A stretch of 9,739 nucleotides of DNA from CAVSWN01 sp046728115 (lineage in GTDB: Bacteria > Acidobacteriota > Vicinamibacteria > Vicinamibacterales > CAVVIG01): the NCBI GenBank assembly GCA_046728115.1, contig JBKPDW010000203.1, positions 1-9,739 of the forward strand, written 5' to 3'. Position numbers and translations under genes: made by a program. The stretch's first letter is position 1; every line of letters starts with the position of its first letter. Positions 1 through 6,797 of this stretch are shown in pieces. The notes below the pieces were generated by a model that saw nothing but the letters and a program-made list of their open reading frames with translations, searched no databases and had not been told where the DNA came from.

Positions 1-2913
1 GCCCAGATCGAAGTGACCCAGCCACGTGTCCAGGACGCTGTTGGCGTCGGTTAGAATCTTGACCGCCTGGCCGGGATCGCCGGTCTTCAGCGCGATCACC
101 CCTTGAATTATTTTGCCGTAGCTCTGGGGTTCGGCGGGCACTTCCGAGGCGAGGCCGCTGGCCACCGTTCCTGCTCTGGCAGCCGCGCCCGCTTCAGCGA
201 GAATTCGGCCAGCGAGAAATCGGATTGGCATGGCCGTGCTGTTCCGCAGGGCTTTTTCGGCAGCCGCGATGGCCGGGCCGTTTTGTCCGCGCATGAGGTT
301 TGCGTATGCGACCGAAACGAATTTCATGGCTGCGCTGTCAGCGTTCTTCGCAGCCAGATTGGCAGCGGCGCCCTCCTCGAAAACCCGGACGGCATCCGTA
401 AAACGACCGTCATACAATGCCAGGTCGCCAAGACCGGACGCAGAGAATGAGATCCCCACGGCATCGCTCGTTTGCATCTTCTGGTAGGTTTGGGTCGCCT
501 CCTGGAACAATCCCTGCCCTAGTTGGCTGAGGGCCAGGACGAGCATCGAGTACGAGGTCGGTTCTTTGATAGCTCGAACCTCACGCTCCGCAGTTGCGAA
601 GTCCCCTGCATAAGCCGCGAACAGAGCCAGATTGTTTCGGAACGACACACGATTCGGTAGGATTTGTACGGCCGGCCGCATTCCTTCCACCGCCGCGCGC
701 ATGTTTCGCAGTTTCGCCAAACATATCGCGCGTTGGTTGTGCGCGATCGCATCTGCCGGATACTTGGCGATTACATCGCCATATTCTTTAACGCATTGCG
801 CCAAATCGCCTCTGATCCTGTAGTAACCGCCGCGACTGTGCAGACGCTCGCGCTCGGTCATTCCGTCAAGATAGCGGAGCGCCTCGCTCGAATACTTCTC
901 GGCATCTTGTAACTTGCCGAGATTGCCGGACACGATTGCCAAGCCCTGGTAGCCGAGACCAAACTTGGGATCCAGCTCGATCGCCTTCAAATAGCTTTGT
1001 CGAGCCTCCTCATACTTGCTCTTGTTTTGCGCTTCGAGCGCCGCGGCGTAGTGAGTCGCTACTTCCAGCGAAGTAGTTGAGATACTCCGCATCGCGAGCA
1101 ACTGAGCTGCTTCAGTCGTATTGTCCCCGAGAACTTTGCGAACTGTGATCACAAGTTTTGTCGCTGTGTCGATAACCTGGTCCTTATTAGAAGCACGACG
1201 GTTGCCAGCGGCAATAACCTTACCGGTAAGCGCTTGTATCGCCTTGACTGAGATTTCGTAGCCGTTACCTCGAGGCGTGATCGAGCCGGCGAAGACCACT
1301 TCCACGCCCTGCTTGACAGCGAGCTCGCGCGCCGCGAGATCGCTGAATTTATCGAGAGGCTGAAAGTTGAATGTGGAGCGGACCCTGTTGCGGTCGTAGG
1401 CACTGATGAAGCTCGCGCCTTCCAACGCGAGCTTAACCATTGGTTCCAACGCGCGATCGAACGCTGGATCGCCGGTACCGTTTTCGAAATCAGCAATCAG
1501 CACCGACACAGGATCGTGCTGCTTCGGCGGCGGCGGGGTCCGCGTGAAATACCATGTCGCAGTCACGAGCGCGATCACTCCCGCAGCCGCGCTGGCGATC
1601 AGCTTCTTGCTGTACCGCGGTGGAATCGGAATCGGGATCCCTTCGTCGTCGAGCAGCGCCAGCGCCGCGGCGATCTCCTCGCTCGTCTGAAAACGCTTGT
1701 CGGCTTCGGGCTCGAGACAGCGGGAGACGATCTGATCGACGTGCTCCGGCACCTCCGGCACGAGCGACTTGACCGGCGGCGGCGCCTGCTTCATCCGCGC
1801 CTGCAGCTCGACGATCGGGTTCCCCGCCTGCCCGCGGCGCTGTCCCGTGAGCAGGTCGTACAGAATCAATCCGAACGCGTATACGTCGGCTCGCTGATCG
1901 ACAGGCTGCCCCTTCGCCTGCTCGGGCGCCATGTATTCGACGGTCCCGACCACGGCGCCGTACACTGTGGCATCGACGTTCGTGCTCGTTCCCCTCAGGT
2001 TGCGGACGATAGTGTCGGGGCCAGGCACCGCGCCAGCAGTGGGCGACCCGGTCGACCGCGCGATGCCGAAATCCATGATCATCGCTTCGTCGTCGGGGCC
2101 GATCATGATGTTCGCCGGCTTCAGATCGCGATGCACGACGCCGGCCTTGTGCGCTTCCACGAGCCCGCCCACGACCGAGCGCGCAATGCGCAACACGCGG
2201 GAGACCGGCAGCCTGCCGTCGCGCCGCTGCACAGTCGCCAGATCGGCACCATCGACGTACGGCATCGTGATGTACTTGATGCCGCCGATCTCGCCGAGAT
2301 CGTGAATCCGGACGACGTTCTTGTGCGTCACCTGCCGCGCGAGCAGCAGCTCGCGCTTGAACCGCCGTTCGATCTCCGCCGCGGCGTGCGGATCCGCCAT
2401 CACGTCGGGACGGATGACTTTGATGGCGACGGCGACGCCGAGCTCGGCATCCCAGGCCTGATAGACGGCGCCCATTCCGCCGATACCGAGGAGTTTGATG
2501 ATGTGATAGCGATTGCCGAAGGCTTGACCGATTGCGAGAGGACCGGTATCTCCCTGCGGGCGAACAGGCGCCTCCCCAAACGTCGTGGCCGCATCGTCGG
2601 GAAGAGCCGTGTCTGCCTCTTTGGGTCGGTCGGGAGGTACGTGTGGGGAGAACGTCGGCCGGTCGTCTCGATTCCCTCTGACCTCCGGCAGGTAGGTCGC
2701 GGCCGCGCCATCGGAGGCCCGCGCTGGGGGTGGCGTTACAACGGTCGCACCGTCGTCCGCGTTGGCGGGGATGGGCACCACCGTCAATGCGTCATTTGGC
2801 GAAGGAGGCGGAGTGAGAACACCCGCAGCGACGCGTGACCCCAGCGGCGCAGAGCAGACACCGCAACGGGTCGACGCTGCCGAAACCTCGCTTCCGCAGC
2901 GCGGACAGGTCAT
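1..2913 (-). CDS. Membrane-anchored Ser/Thr protein kinase with zinc ribbon and TPR region (partial, C-terminus off left edge)
   Basis: A continuous minus-strand frame of 971 residues starts at the ATG at 2913 and is still open at base 1. The N-terminus is a zinc ribbon with C3/C6 and C17/C20, followed by a Pro/Ala/Asp-rich linker. A Hanks-type kinase domain spans about residues 133-425: glycine loop GIGGMGAVY (143-151), lysine K165 in VAIK, catalytic HRDLKPAN (D263), DFGIAR (D281) and YMAPEQ near 330. A single membrane segment lies at about 438-456, so the kinase should be cytoplasmic. Outside it is a TolB/FlgO-like stretch (ADFENGTGDPAFDRAL near 475), then a TPR solenoid from about 615. Known family role: phosphorylation of Ser/Thr in signalling; substrate unknown. 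The activation segment is longer than usual. The ATG is preferred because the zinc ribbon begins there; a GTG at 2958 is also in frame. No operon partner is visible. Confidence 0.93.
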   Translation of the reverse strand, partial: MTCPRCGSEVSAASTRCGVCSAPLGSRVAAGVLTPPPSPNDALTVVPIPANADDGATVVTPPPARASDGAAATYLPEVRGNRDDRPTFSPHVPPDRPKEADTALPDDAATTFGEAPVRPQGDTGPLAIGQAFGNRYHIIKLLGIGGMGAVYQAWDAELGVAVAIKVIRPDVMADPHAAAEIERRFKRELLLARQVTHKNVVRIHDLGEIGGIKYITMPYVDGADLATVQRRDGRLPVSRVLRIARSVVGGLVEAHKAGVVHRDLKPANIMIGPDDEAMIMDFGIARSTGSPTAGAVPGPDTIVRNLRGTSTNVDATVYGAVVGTVEYMAPEQAKGQPVDQRADVYAFGLILYDLLTGQRRGQAGNPIVELQARMKQAPPPVKSLVPEVPEHVDQIVSRCLEPEADKRFQTSEEIAAALALLDDEGIPIPIPPRYSKKLIASAAAGVIALVTATWYFTRTPPPPKQHDPVSVLIADFENGTGDPAFDRALEPMVKLALEGASFISAYDRNRVRSTFNFQPLDKFSDLAARELAVKQGVEVVFAGSITPRGNGYEISVKAIQALTGKVIAAGNRRASNKDQVIDTATKLVITVRKVLGDNTTEAAQLLAMRSISTTSLEVATHYAAALEAQNKSKYEEARQSYLKAIELDPKFGLGYQGLAIVSGNLGKLQDAEKYSSEALRYLDGMTERERLHSRGGYYRIRGDLAQCVKEYGDVIAKYPADAIAHNQRAICLAKLRNMRAAVEGMRPAVQILPNRVSFRNNLALFAAYAGDFATAEREVRAIKEPTSYSMLVLALSQLGQGLFQEATQTYQKMQTSDAVGISFSASGLGDLALYDGRFTDAVRVFEEGAAANLAAKNADSAAMKFVSVAYANLMRGQNGPAIAAAEKALRNSTAMPIRFLAGRILAEAGAAARAGTVASGLASEVPAEPQSYGKIIQGVIALKTGDPGQAVKILTDANSVLDTWLGHFDLG

Positions 2914-2941
2914 CAGGGTCTTTTGACTGACAGTCTGACGG

Positions 2942-2970
2942 AGTACAGATGGTAGCACGTGGGGGGTCAA
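2942..2970 (-). promoter_or_regulatory. Possible sigma-70-type promoter for the kinase gene
   Basis: Read on the minus strand, TTGACC (2970-2965) is followed after 17 bases by TGTACT (2947-2942). The -10 box lies 29 bases upstream of the kinase ATG. The -35 matches five of six consensus bases and the -10 four of six. The spacer contains the palindrome CACGTG. This is pattern matching only. Confidence 0.4.
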
Positions 2971-3062
2971 GGCCCCGAGAATCTTCACTTAAGCGAGGGT
3001 AATCAGCCGGTACAGTAGAGGTGGGCGGGGCGGCGGCGAAATGGTCGAAAAATCGGCTTTCC

Positions 3063-3566
3063 ATGACGGCTACAAAGCATATGGAGCACGGCACAACCAT
3101 CCGGCTTTACGATGCTGGCCGCGATTCGGCATCGTTACGCGCCTGCATCGTCGAACACCAGGACTTCCACCGCGGCCTGGAACCCTCGTGGCCCGAGGGT
3201 ACCGCCATCGCCGACGACTACATGGCGTACCTCGAGACACAGTGCGCGGCACATGACGGATGCGTGGTGGTCGCGGAACGGGCCGAACAGATCGTGGGGT
3301 TCGTGTGCGTGGTGGCTTCGACCCGAGGTGAATCGCCGGACGATCCCGCCACGTTCGCCTGGATCCATGACCTGTTCGTGAAAGCGGGGCACCGCCGTCA
3401 TGGGATTGCCACCGTGCTGATGAAGGAGGCCGAGTCGTTCGCGCGCGCCCACGGAGCGCGGTTGCTGCGACTGGGCGTGCTCGACCGCAACGAAGGCGCC
3501 CGCGCGTTCTATCGACGCCATGGCTTCCGCGACTACGTCCGCGTATTGGCCAAGGCGCTCGATTAG
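3063..3566 (+). CDS. GNAT-family N-acetyltransferase
   Basis: This 167-residue protein has the fold signature of GCN5-related acetyltransferases, which transfer an acetyl group from acetyl-CoA to an amine. The central strand with IHDLFV leads into the acetyl-CoA pyrophosphate loop R111-R-H-G114-I-A116, matching R/QxxGxG/A. It is followed by the helix ATVLMKEAESFARAHGA and the C-terminal motif NEGARAFYRRHGF, typical of motif B. The length is normal for a single-domain GNAT. The substrate cannot be told from sequence. The start is uncertain: ATG 3063, ATG 3081 and GTG 3021 are in frame and none has a clear Shine-Dalgarno; homology begins only at TIRLYDAGRD, after all three. It is divergent from the kinase and convergent with the MBL-fold gene, so it is probably monocistronic. 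Confidence 0.9.
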   Translation: MTATKHMEHGTTIRLYDAGRDSASLRACIVEHQDFHRGLEPSWPEGTAIADDYMAYLETQCAAHDGCVVVAERAEQIVGFVCVVASTRGESPDDPATFAWIHDLFVKAGHRRHGIATVLMKEAESFARAHGARLLRLGVLDRNEGARAFYRRHGFRDYVRVLAKALD

Positions 3567-3578
3567 CGCGATGAATCA

Positions 3579-3593
3579 GTCGGCCGCGCCGAC
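3579..3593. terminator. Short hairpin between convergent genes, possible shared terminator
   Basis: GTCGGC-CGC-GCCGAC forms a perfect 6-bp GC-rich stem with a 3-base loop in the 41-base gap between the stop of the acetyltransferase and the stop of the MBL gene. It is symmetric and so could act on both transcripts. There is no U-tract on either side, so intrinsic termination is doubtful. Confidence 0.35.
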
Positions 3594-3607
3594 GAACAGT
3601 ACGCGCA

Positions 3608-4654
3608 TCACCGGCTGCGGGCCTGATAGGTGTGCGCGAAGTCGTTCCTGCCGTTGGTCACCGTGAAGCTGCCGTCCGCCCGCGCATCGACACGAATCCA
3701 GTTGCCTTTGCAGTCGGTCGAGGGTTCGACGTTGGCGATCATGTCGCTGACGGTGTTGTGCGCGGCATCACTGTCCAGCGCCAGGTGCGACTGCCAGAGG
3801 CCTTCGAGTCCGCTCACCTTCTGAATGCGGTCGTAGGCCGGAACTGCCATACCCTTGCGCGGACCGTTGTTGGCAATCACCACCTGCGGCTGAATAGCCC
3901 ACAACAGTGCGGGCGCGCCGGATTGATCGTTGAAGAACCCATGATGCGTGGCCAGCAGGAGCGACACGCGTCCGAGCTTGTTCGTCGGGCAGGCCAGGTT
4001 CATCTCTTTGTCCCACGTGAGGTCGCCGACGTCGAGAAACGTGAAGGCGCGATGCGTGATCAAGACGCCGGCTGTCTGCGAATTCTCGGTGGTATTCGGA
4101 TCCTTCACTTCGGCGTTCGCACAATAGGGATTGGCCGCACCGCCGCCGTTGATCGCCGTGCTCAGCACAGCGCCGTGCGATGCGACGACGTCGACACCAA
4201 CACTGCCGAATGGAATGACGTCACCTGGCTTGACGATCGTCCGCCTGCCGGCGGCGATATCCAGGTATGCCTTGTAGCGATCCTCGATACCGCGGCCCTG
4301 TTGCCATTTCGGATCCATCTCACCGTGATCGAAGAACCGCTCGAAATGGGCGACAGCGTTCGCGGCCGGCGCCCCGCCGACGTGATCGCTGTCATAGTGC
4401 GTGGTGAAGAGATAGTTGATGCGCGTCAGGCCCGCGGCTCGCATGGCATCGGCAATGCGCTTCGAATCGCGCTCGGCCGCCGGACCGGGACTCCCGCTGT
4501 CGATCAGCATCGACTGTCCCGAGGGCGCGATGACGAGCGTCGCTCCGCCGCCTTCGACATCGACGACATAAATTCGCAGGGTGTCAGCAGGGCGCGCCTG
4601 AGCGAGACCCAACGCCGCAGCCAGGAGCCAGATGAATGACTTCATGACGCGCAT
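3608..4654 (-). CDS. Secreted MBL-fold metallohydrolase (ComEC/Rec2-like beta-lactamase domain)
   Basis: The 348-residue protein has a signal peptide, a hydrophobic stretch MKSFIWLLAAALGLAQA with a likely cleavage after residue 20, so it should be exported. The metallo-beta-lactamase fold is shown by the opening strand RIYVVDVEGGGATLVI, LIDSGSP near 50, the metal motif THYDSDHVGG (H86, D88, D90, H91), a GDLTWDKE strand and the distal THHG (H237, H238). The second His of the classical HxHxDH motif is Asp, as is usual in the ComEC-like branch. It is a stand-alone soluble domain without the ComEC channel, so a DNA-uptake role should not be assumed; the substrate is unknown. ATG 4654 is chosen, with ATG 4645 and TTG 4669 as alternatives; GGAAGAGG lies upstream but about 16 bases away. 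The direct repeat R1 begins 28 bp upstream of the start. Confidence 0.88.
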   Translation of the reverse strand: MRVMKSFIWLLAAALGLAQARPADTLRIYVVDVEGGGATLVIAPSGQSMLIDSGSPGPAAERDSKRIADAMRAAGLTRINYLFTTHYDSDHVGGAPAANAVAHFERFFDHGEMDPKWQQGRGIEDRYKAYLDIAAGRRTIVKPGDVIPFGSVGVDVVASHGAVLSTAINGGGAANPYCANAEVKDPNTTENSQTAGVLITHRAFTFLDVGDLTWDKEMNLACPTNKLGRVSLLLATHHGFFNDQSGAPALLWAIQPQVVIANNGPRKGMAVPAYDRIQKVSGLEGLWQSHLALDSDAAHNTVSDMIANVEPSTDCKGNWIRVDARADGSFTVTNGRNDFAHTYQARSR

Positions 4655-4785
4655 AATAAACCCGTACAAGCCTCTTCCGACCCGTTATAGCGTTGCTCGG
4701 ATCGGTGTAGCAGGCGGTGATGGCTGTCAGTCCTCGGTACCTCGTGCTGCGTGCTTGGTCCGTCCGCGAGTCCAGGGTCCGTAGT

Positions 4786-4836
4786 CCCGGTCGCCGCCCT
4801 TGGCGGCGTGATGCGCCGTCAAGACCCGGAACCGGG
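4786..4836. other. Hairpin in the variable block of R1
   Basis: CGCCGCC (4792-4798) and GGCGGCG (4802-4808) pair perfectly around a CTT loop. Directly outside, CCCGGT (4786-4791) can pair with ACCGGG (4831-4836) across a bulge of 22 bases. ACCCGG-AA-CCGGGT at 4824-4837 is an alternative local stem. The same place in R2 holds a different hairpin. Confidence 0.6.
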
Positions 4837-4903
4837 TGAAGCGAACGCTGCCGATCGGTTCTCCGAGGCCTCGCGCTCAAGGGCCTTGTGCGGACCGCGT
4901 TGG

Positions 4904-5088
4904 AACGAGCGTGATCGGTAGCAGCCGGTAAAACGCGCGCGAGGGCCGCTCAGCCGCGTCGATCCAGGCGGGTCACCGGGATCCGGCGAATCACCGCATT
5001 CTGCCTTGTTCATGCGGCATGCTGGTGGGATCCCATCGACACGGCCATCGACAGACGCGCCCGAGCGCCGCGTTTTTCCACGCTCGTT
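4904..5088. repeat. Inverted-arm core inside R1
   Basis: AACGAGCGTG at 4904-4913 is matched by its reverse complement CACGCTCGTT at 5079-5088. Similarity continues both outward (CCGCG on the left, CGCGG on the right) and inward (AAAACGCGCGCG on the left against CGCCGCGTTTTT on the right). The arms are about 165 bp apart and are kept in R2, so this part of the repeat is an imperfect large inverted repeat. Confidence 0.6.
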
Positions 5089-5207
5089 CCCCGCGGGCGG
5101 CAGAAGGCCCTCGAGTGCGAGGCGGCGAATCGCCAAGCGATGATTTGCCTCGGGCCAGGCGGCCCGCGCCTGAGTGCACGGGCGCCCGGCTTGCATGTGT
5201 CCATCCC

Positions 5208-6239
5208 ATGGCAACCAAAGTCGAACAGGTAGTCGTTGTCACTGGCGCCTCGGCCGGTCTCGGTCGTGCCACGGTCCGGGCGTTCGCTCGCCGAGGAGCC
5301 GCCGTCGGGCTTCTGGCGCGCGGGCCGGACGGCCTCGACGCCGCGCGGCGCGACGTCGAAGCGCAAGGCGGTCGAGCCCTGAGCGTCCCCACCGACGTCG
5401 CCGATGCAGCCGCCGTCGAAGCAGCAGCCGACCGCGTCGAGCGCGAGCTTGGTCCGATCGACGTGTGGGTGAACAACGCGATGGTCGCGGTGTTCTCACC
5501 GGTCAGGGAAATGCAGGCAGACGAAATACGACGCGTGACCGAAGTCACATACCTCGGCGTGGTGTACGGAACTCTTGCCGCACTGAAACGGATGTTGCCT
5601 CGCAACCGGGGCACCATCGTTCAGGTCGGGTCTGCGCTTGCCTATCGGGGCATTCCGCTGCAGGCGGCGTATTGCGGCGCGAAGCACGCCATTCAAGGCT
5701 TTACCGAGGCTCTTCGATGCGAGTTGCTGCACGACGGGAGCCGCGTGCACGTGACGATGGTCCATCCGCCGGCCATGAACACGCCGCAGTTCGATTGGGT
5801 GAAGAGCCGATTGCCTCGGCAGCCGCAGCCGGTGCCGCCGATCTACCAGCCCGAAGTCGCGGCGGACGCGATCGTGTGGGCTGCCTCGCACCGGCGCCGC
5901 GAGCTCAGCGTTGGCGCGATGACGGCCCTGGCGATCTGGGGCAACGCGTTCGCGTCCGCTCTCGGAGATCGATACCTGGCGCGCACCGGATTCGATGCCC
6001 AACAAACCGATCGGCCCGCGGATGCGAATCGCCCGGATAATCTCTGGCAGCCCCTCCCCGGTGAGCACGGCGCGCACGGGCGCTTCGCGGATCGCAGTTC
6101 GTCGTCCAGCCCACAGACATGGGTCAACGAACGTCTACCTTTGCTCCTTGCGATCGTTGCCGGCGCAGGGCTGACATGGACTGTTCGCAAGTGGTTCGGG
6201 CGTTCCATAGCGTTTTCGGATCGGTGTAGCAGGCGGTGA
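5208..6239 (+). CDS. SDR-family NAD(P)-dependent oxidoreductase with long C-terminal tail
   Basis: This 343-residue protein is a classical short-chain dehydrogenase, expected to be a cytoplasmic NAD(P)-dependent oxidoreductase acting on an unknown alcohol or carbonyl substrate. The Rossmann dinucleotide motif is TGASAGLG (residues 12-19), then NNAM (89-92), S142 and the catalytic Y155-CGA-K159. After the core comes an extended tail with PDNLWQPLPGEHGAHGRF, seen in a subgroup of 330-350-residue SDRs, then a hydrophobic segment (LPLLLAIVAGAGLTWTV) that may bind membrane. The ATG at 5208 is chosen because the first beta strand follows it; the frame is open back to an ATG at 5019 inside R1, but that extension is low-complexity and not SDR-like. 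No Shine-Dalgarno is evident. The final dozen residues and the TGA stop are encoded by repeat R2, so the native C-terminus may have been altered. Confidence 0.92.
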   Translation: MATKVEQVVVVTGASAGLGRATVRAFARRGAAVGLLARGPDGLDAARRDVEAQGGRALSVPTDVADAAAVEAAADRVERELGPIDVWVNNAMVAVFSPVREMQADEIRRVTEVTYLGVVYGTLAALKRMLPRNRGTIVQVGSALAYRGIPLQAAYCGAKHAIQGFTEALRCELLHDGSRVHVTMVHPPAMNTPQFDWVKSRLPRQPQPVPPIYQPEVAADAIVWAASHRRRELSVGAMTALAIWGNAFASALGDRYLARTGFDAQQTDRPADANRPDNLWQPLPGEHGAHGRFADRSSSSSPQTWVNERLPLLLAIVAGAGLTWTVRKWFGRSIAFSDRCSRR

Positions 6240-6298
6240 TGGCTGTCAGTCCTCGGTACCTGGTGCTTTGTTCGCGGTCCGTCCGCGAGTCCAGGGTC

Positions 6299-6350
6299 CC
6301 GAGTCGTGGTCCCGCGCCAGCGGCATGCCGCACGCAGGACCTGAACTCGG
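6299..6350. other. Nested hairpin in the variable block of R2
   Basis: Helices nest in order: CCGAGT (6299-6304) with ACTCGG (6345-6350), GGTCC (6308-6312) with GGACC (6337-6341), GCG (6314-6316) with CGC (6333-6335), and the palindrome GCGGCATGCCGC (6320-6331) at the tip. All pairs are Watson-Crick. The structure sits at the same place as the R1 hairpin although the sequence differs. Confidence 0.6.
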
Positions 6351-6418
6351 TGAAGCAGACGCGGCCGACGGCCTCTCCGCCCGCCTCGTACTCGAGGGCC
6401 TTGTGCGGACCGCGTTAG

Positions 6419-6602
6419 AACGAGCGTGATCGGTATCAGCCGGTAAAACGCGCGCGAGGGCCGCTCAGCCGCGTCGATCGAGGCGGGTCACCGGATCCGG
6501 CGAATCACCCCATTCTGACTTGTTCGTGCGGCATGCCAGTCGCATCCCATCGACGCGGCCATCGACAGACGCGCCCGAGCGCCGCGTTTTTCCACGCTCG
6601 TT
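6419..6602. repeat. Inverted-arm core inside R2
   Basis: AACGAGCGTG at 6419-6428 is matched by CACGCTCGTT at 6593-6602, with the same outward (CCGCG/CGCGG) and inward (AAAACGCGCG against CGCGTTTTT) extensions as in R1. This lies in the best-conserved part of the repeat. Confidence 0.6.
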
Positions 6603-6797
6603 CCCCGCGGGCGGCAGAAGGCGCTCGAGGGCGAGGCGGCGACGCTTTGTGTTGACCGCAGTGGGCGGGCGACCGACACGGGCTCCCAGACGGCCCAACG
6701 CCTAACGGTAACTCGCAGAACTGAATTACGCTGTACTTGAGACGCTCAGAACGTGCTGATCGCCCTGGTTGCTCCGGTGCCCTTTGTGGTGCGCTTT

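Larger units (their letters stand above)
4683..5129. repeat. Long direct repeat, copy R1 (about 447 bp)
   Basis: This stretch matches 6201-6642 in the same orientation, by eye about 95% over the first 60-100 bases and about 93% over the last 235, with a divergent block between roughly 4780 and 4890. The copies differ by several short indels that do not keep a reading frame, so the element looks non-coding. It contains a hairpin in the divergent block (4786-4836) and inverted arms at 4904-4913 and 5079-5088. No transposase, RNA gene family or integron site was recognised in it. The right boundary is fuzzy: weak similarity may continue past 5129. It fills most of the gap between the MBL gene and the SDR gene. 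Confidence 0.9.
6201..6642. repeat. Long direct repeat, copy R2 (about 442 bp)
   Basis: Second copy of the R1 repeat, in the same orientation and about 1.5 kb downstream. It starts inside the 3' end of the SDR frame and ends about 155 bp before the stop of the flap endonuclease gene. The region 6395-6642 is the best conserved part. Its variable block (6299-6350) holds a nested hairpin unlike that of R1, and an outer pairing CGCGGTCCG (6273-6281) with CGGACCGCG (6406-6414) could enclose it. Short frames that cross it on the minus strand (6124-6333, 6465-6698) show no recognisable family. The remaining spacer, 6643-6797, shows no gene. Confidence 0.9.

Noticed and set aside
1516..2838. Plus-strand open frame of 440 codons opposite the kinase
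   Set aside because: It is the antisense shadow of the kinase gene. The translation is Arg/Asp/His-rich with no recognisable domain, while the minus strand gives full kinase motifs.
3021..3062. GTG start at 3021 for the acetyltransferase
   Set aside because: The added residues are not GNAT-like and lack a ribosome binding site; it stays possible but is less likely than 3063 or 3081.
3632..4639. Plus-strand open frame of 335 codons opposite the MBL gene
   Set aside because: Antisense shadow; the minus strand carries a signal peptide and the metal-binding motif.
5019..5207. N-terminal extension of the SDR from an ATG inside R1
   Set aside because: The extra 63 residues are low-complexity and derive largely from repeat sequence; the SDR fold begins right after the ATG at 5208.
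4819..5214. Minus-strand frames inside the repeats (also 4584-4880, 6124-6333, 6465-6698) sharing short peptides between copies
   Set aside because: The shared peptides follow from DNA similarity of the repeats. Indels between copies break the frames and no protein family is recognisable.
6693..6706. Integron-like core sites GCCCAAC and GCCTAAC just after R2
   Set aside because: They fit RYYYAAC, but no matching GTTRRRY partner was found within about 150 bp on either reading, and no integrase is present, so an attC site is not supported.
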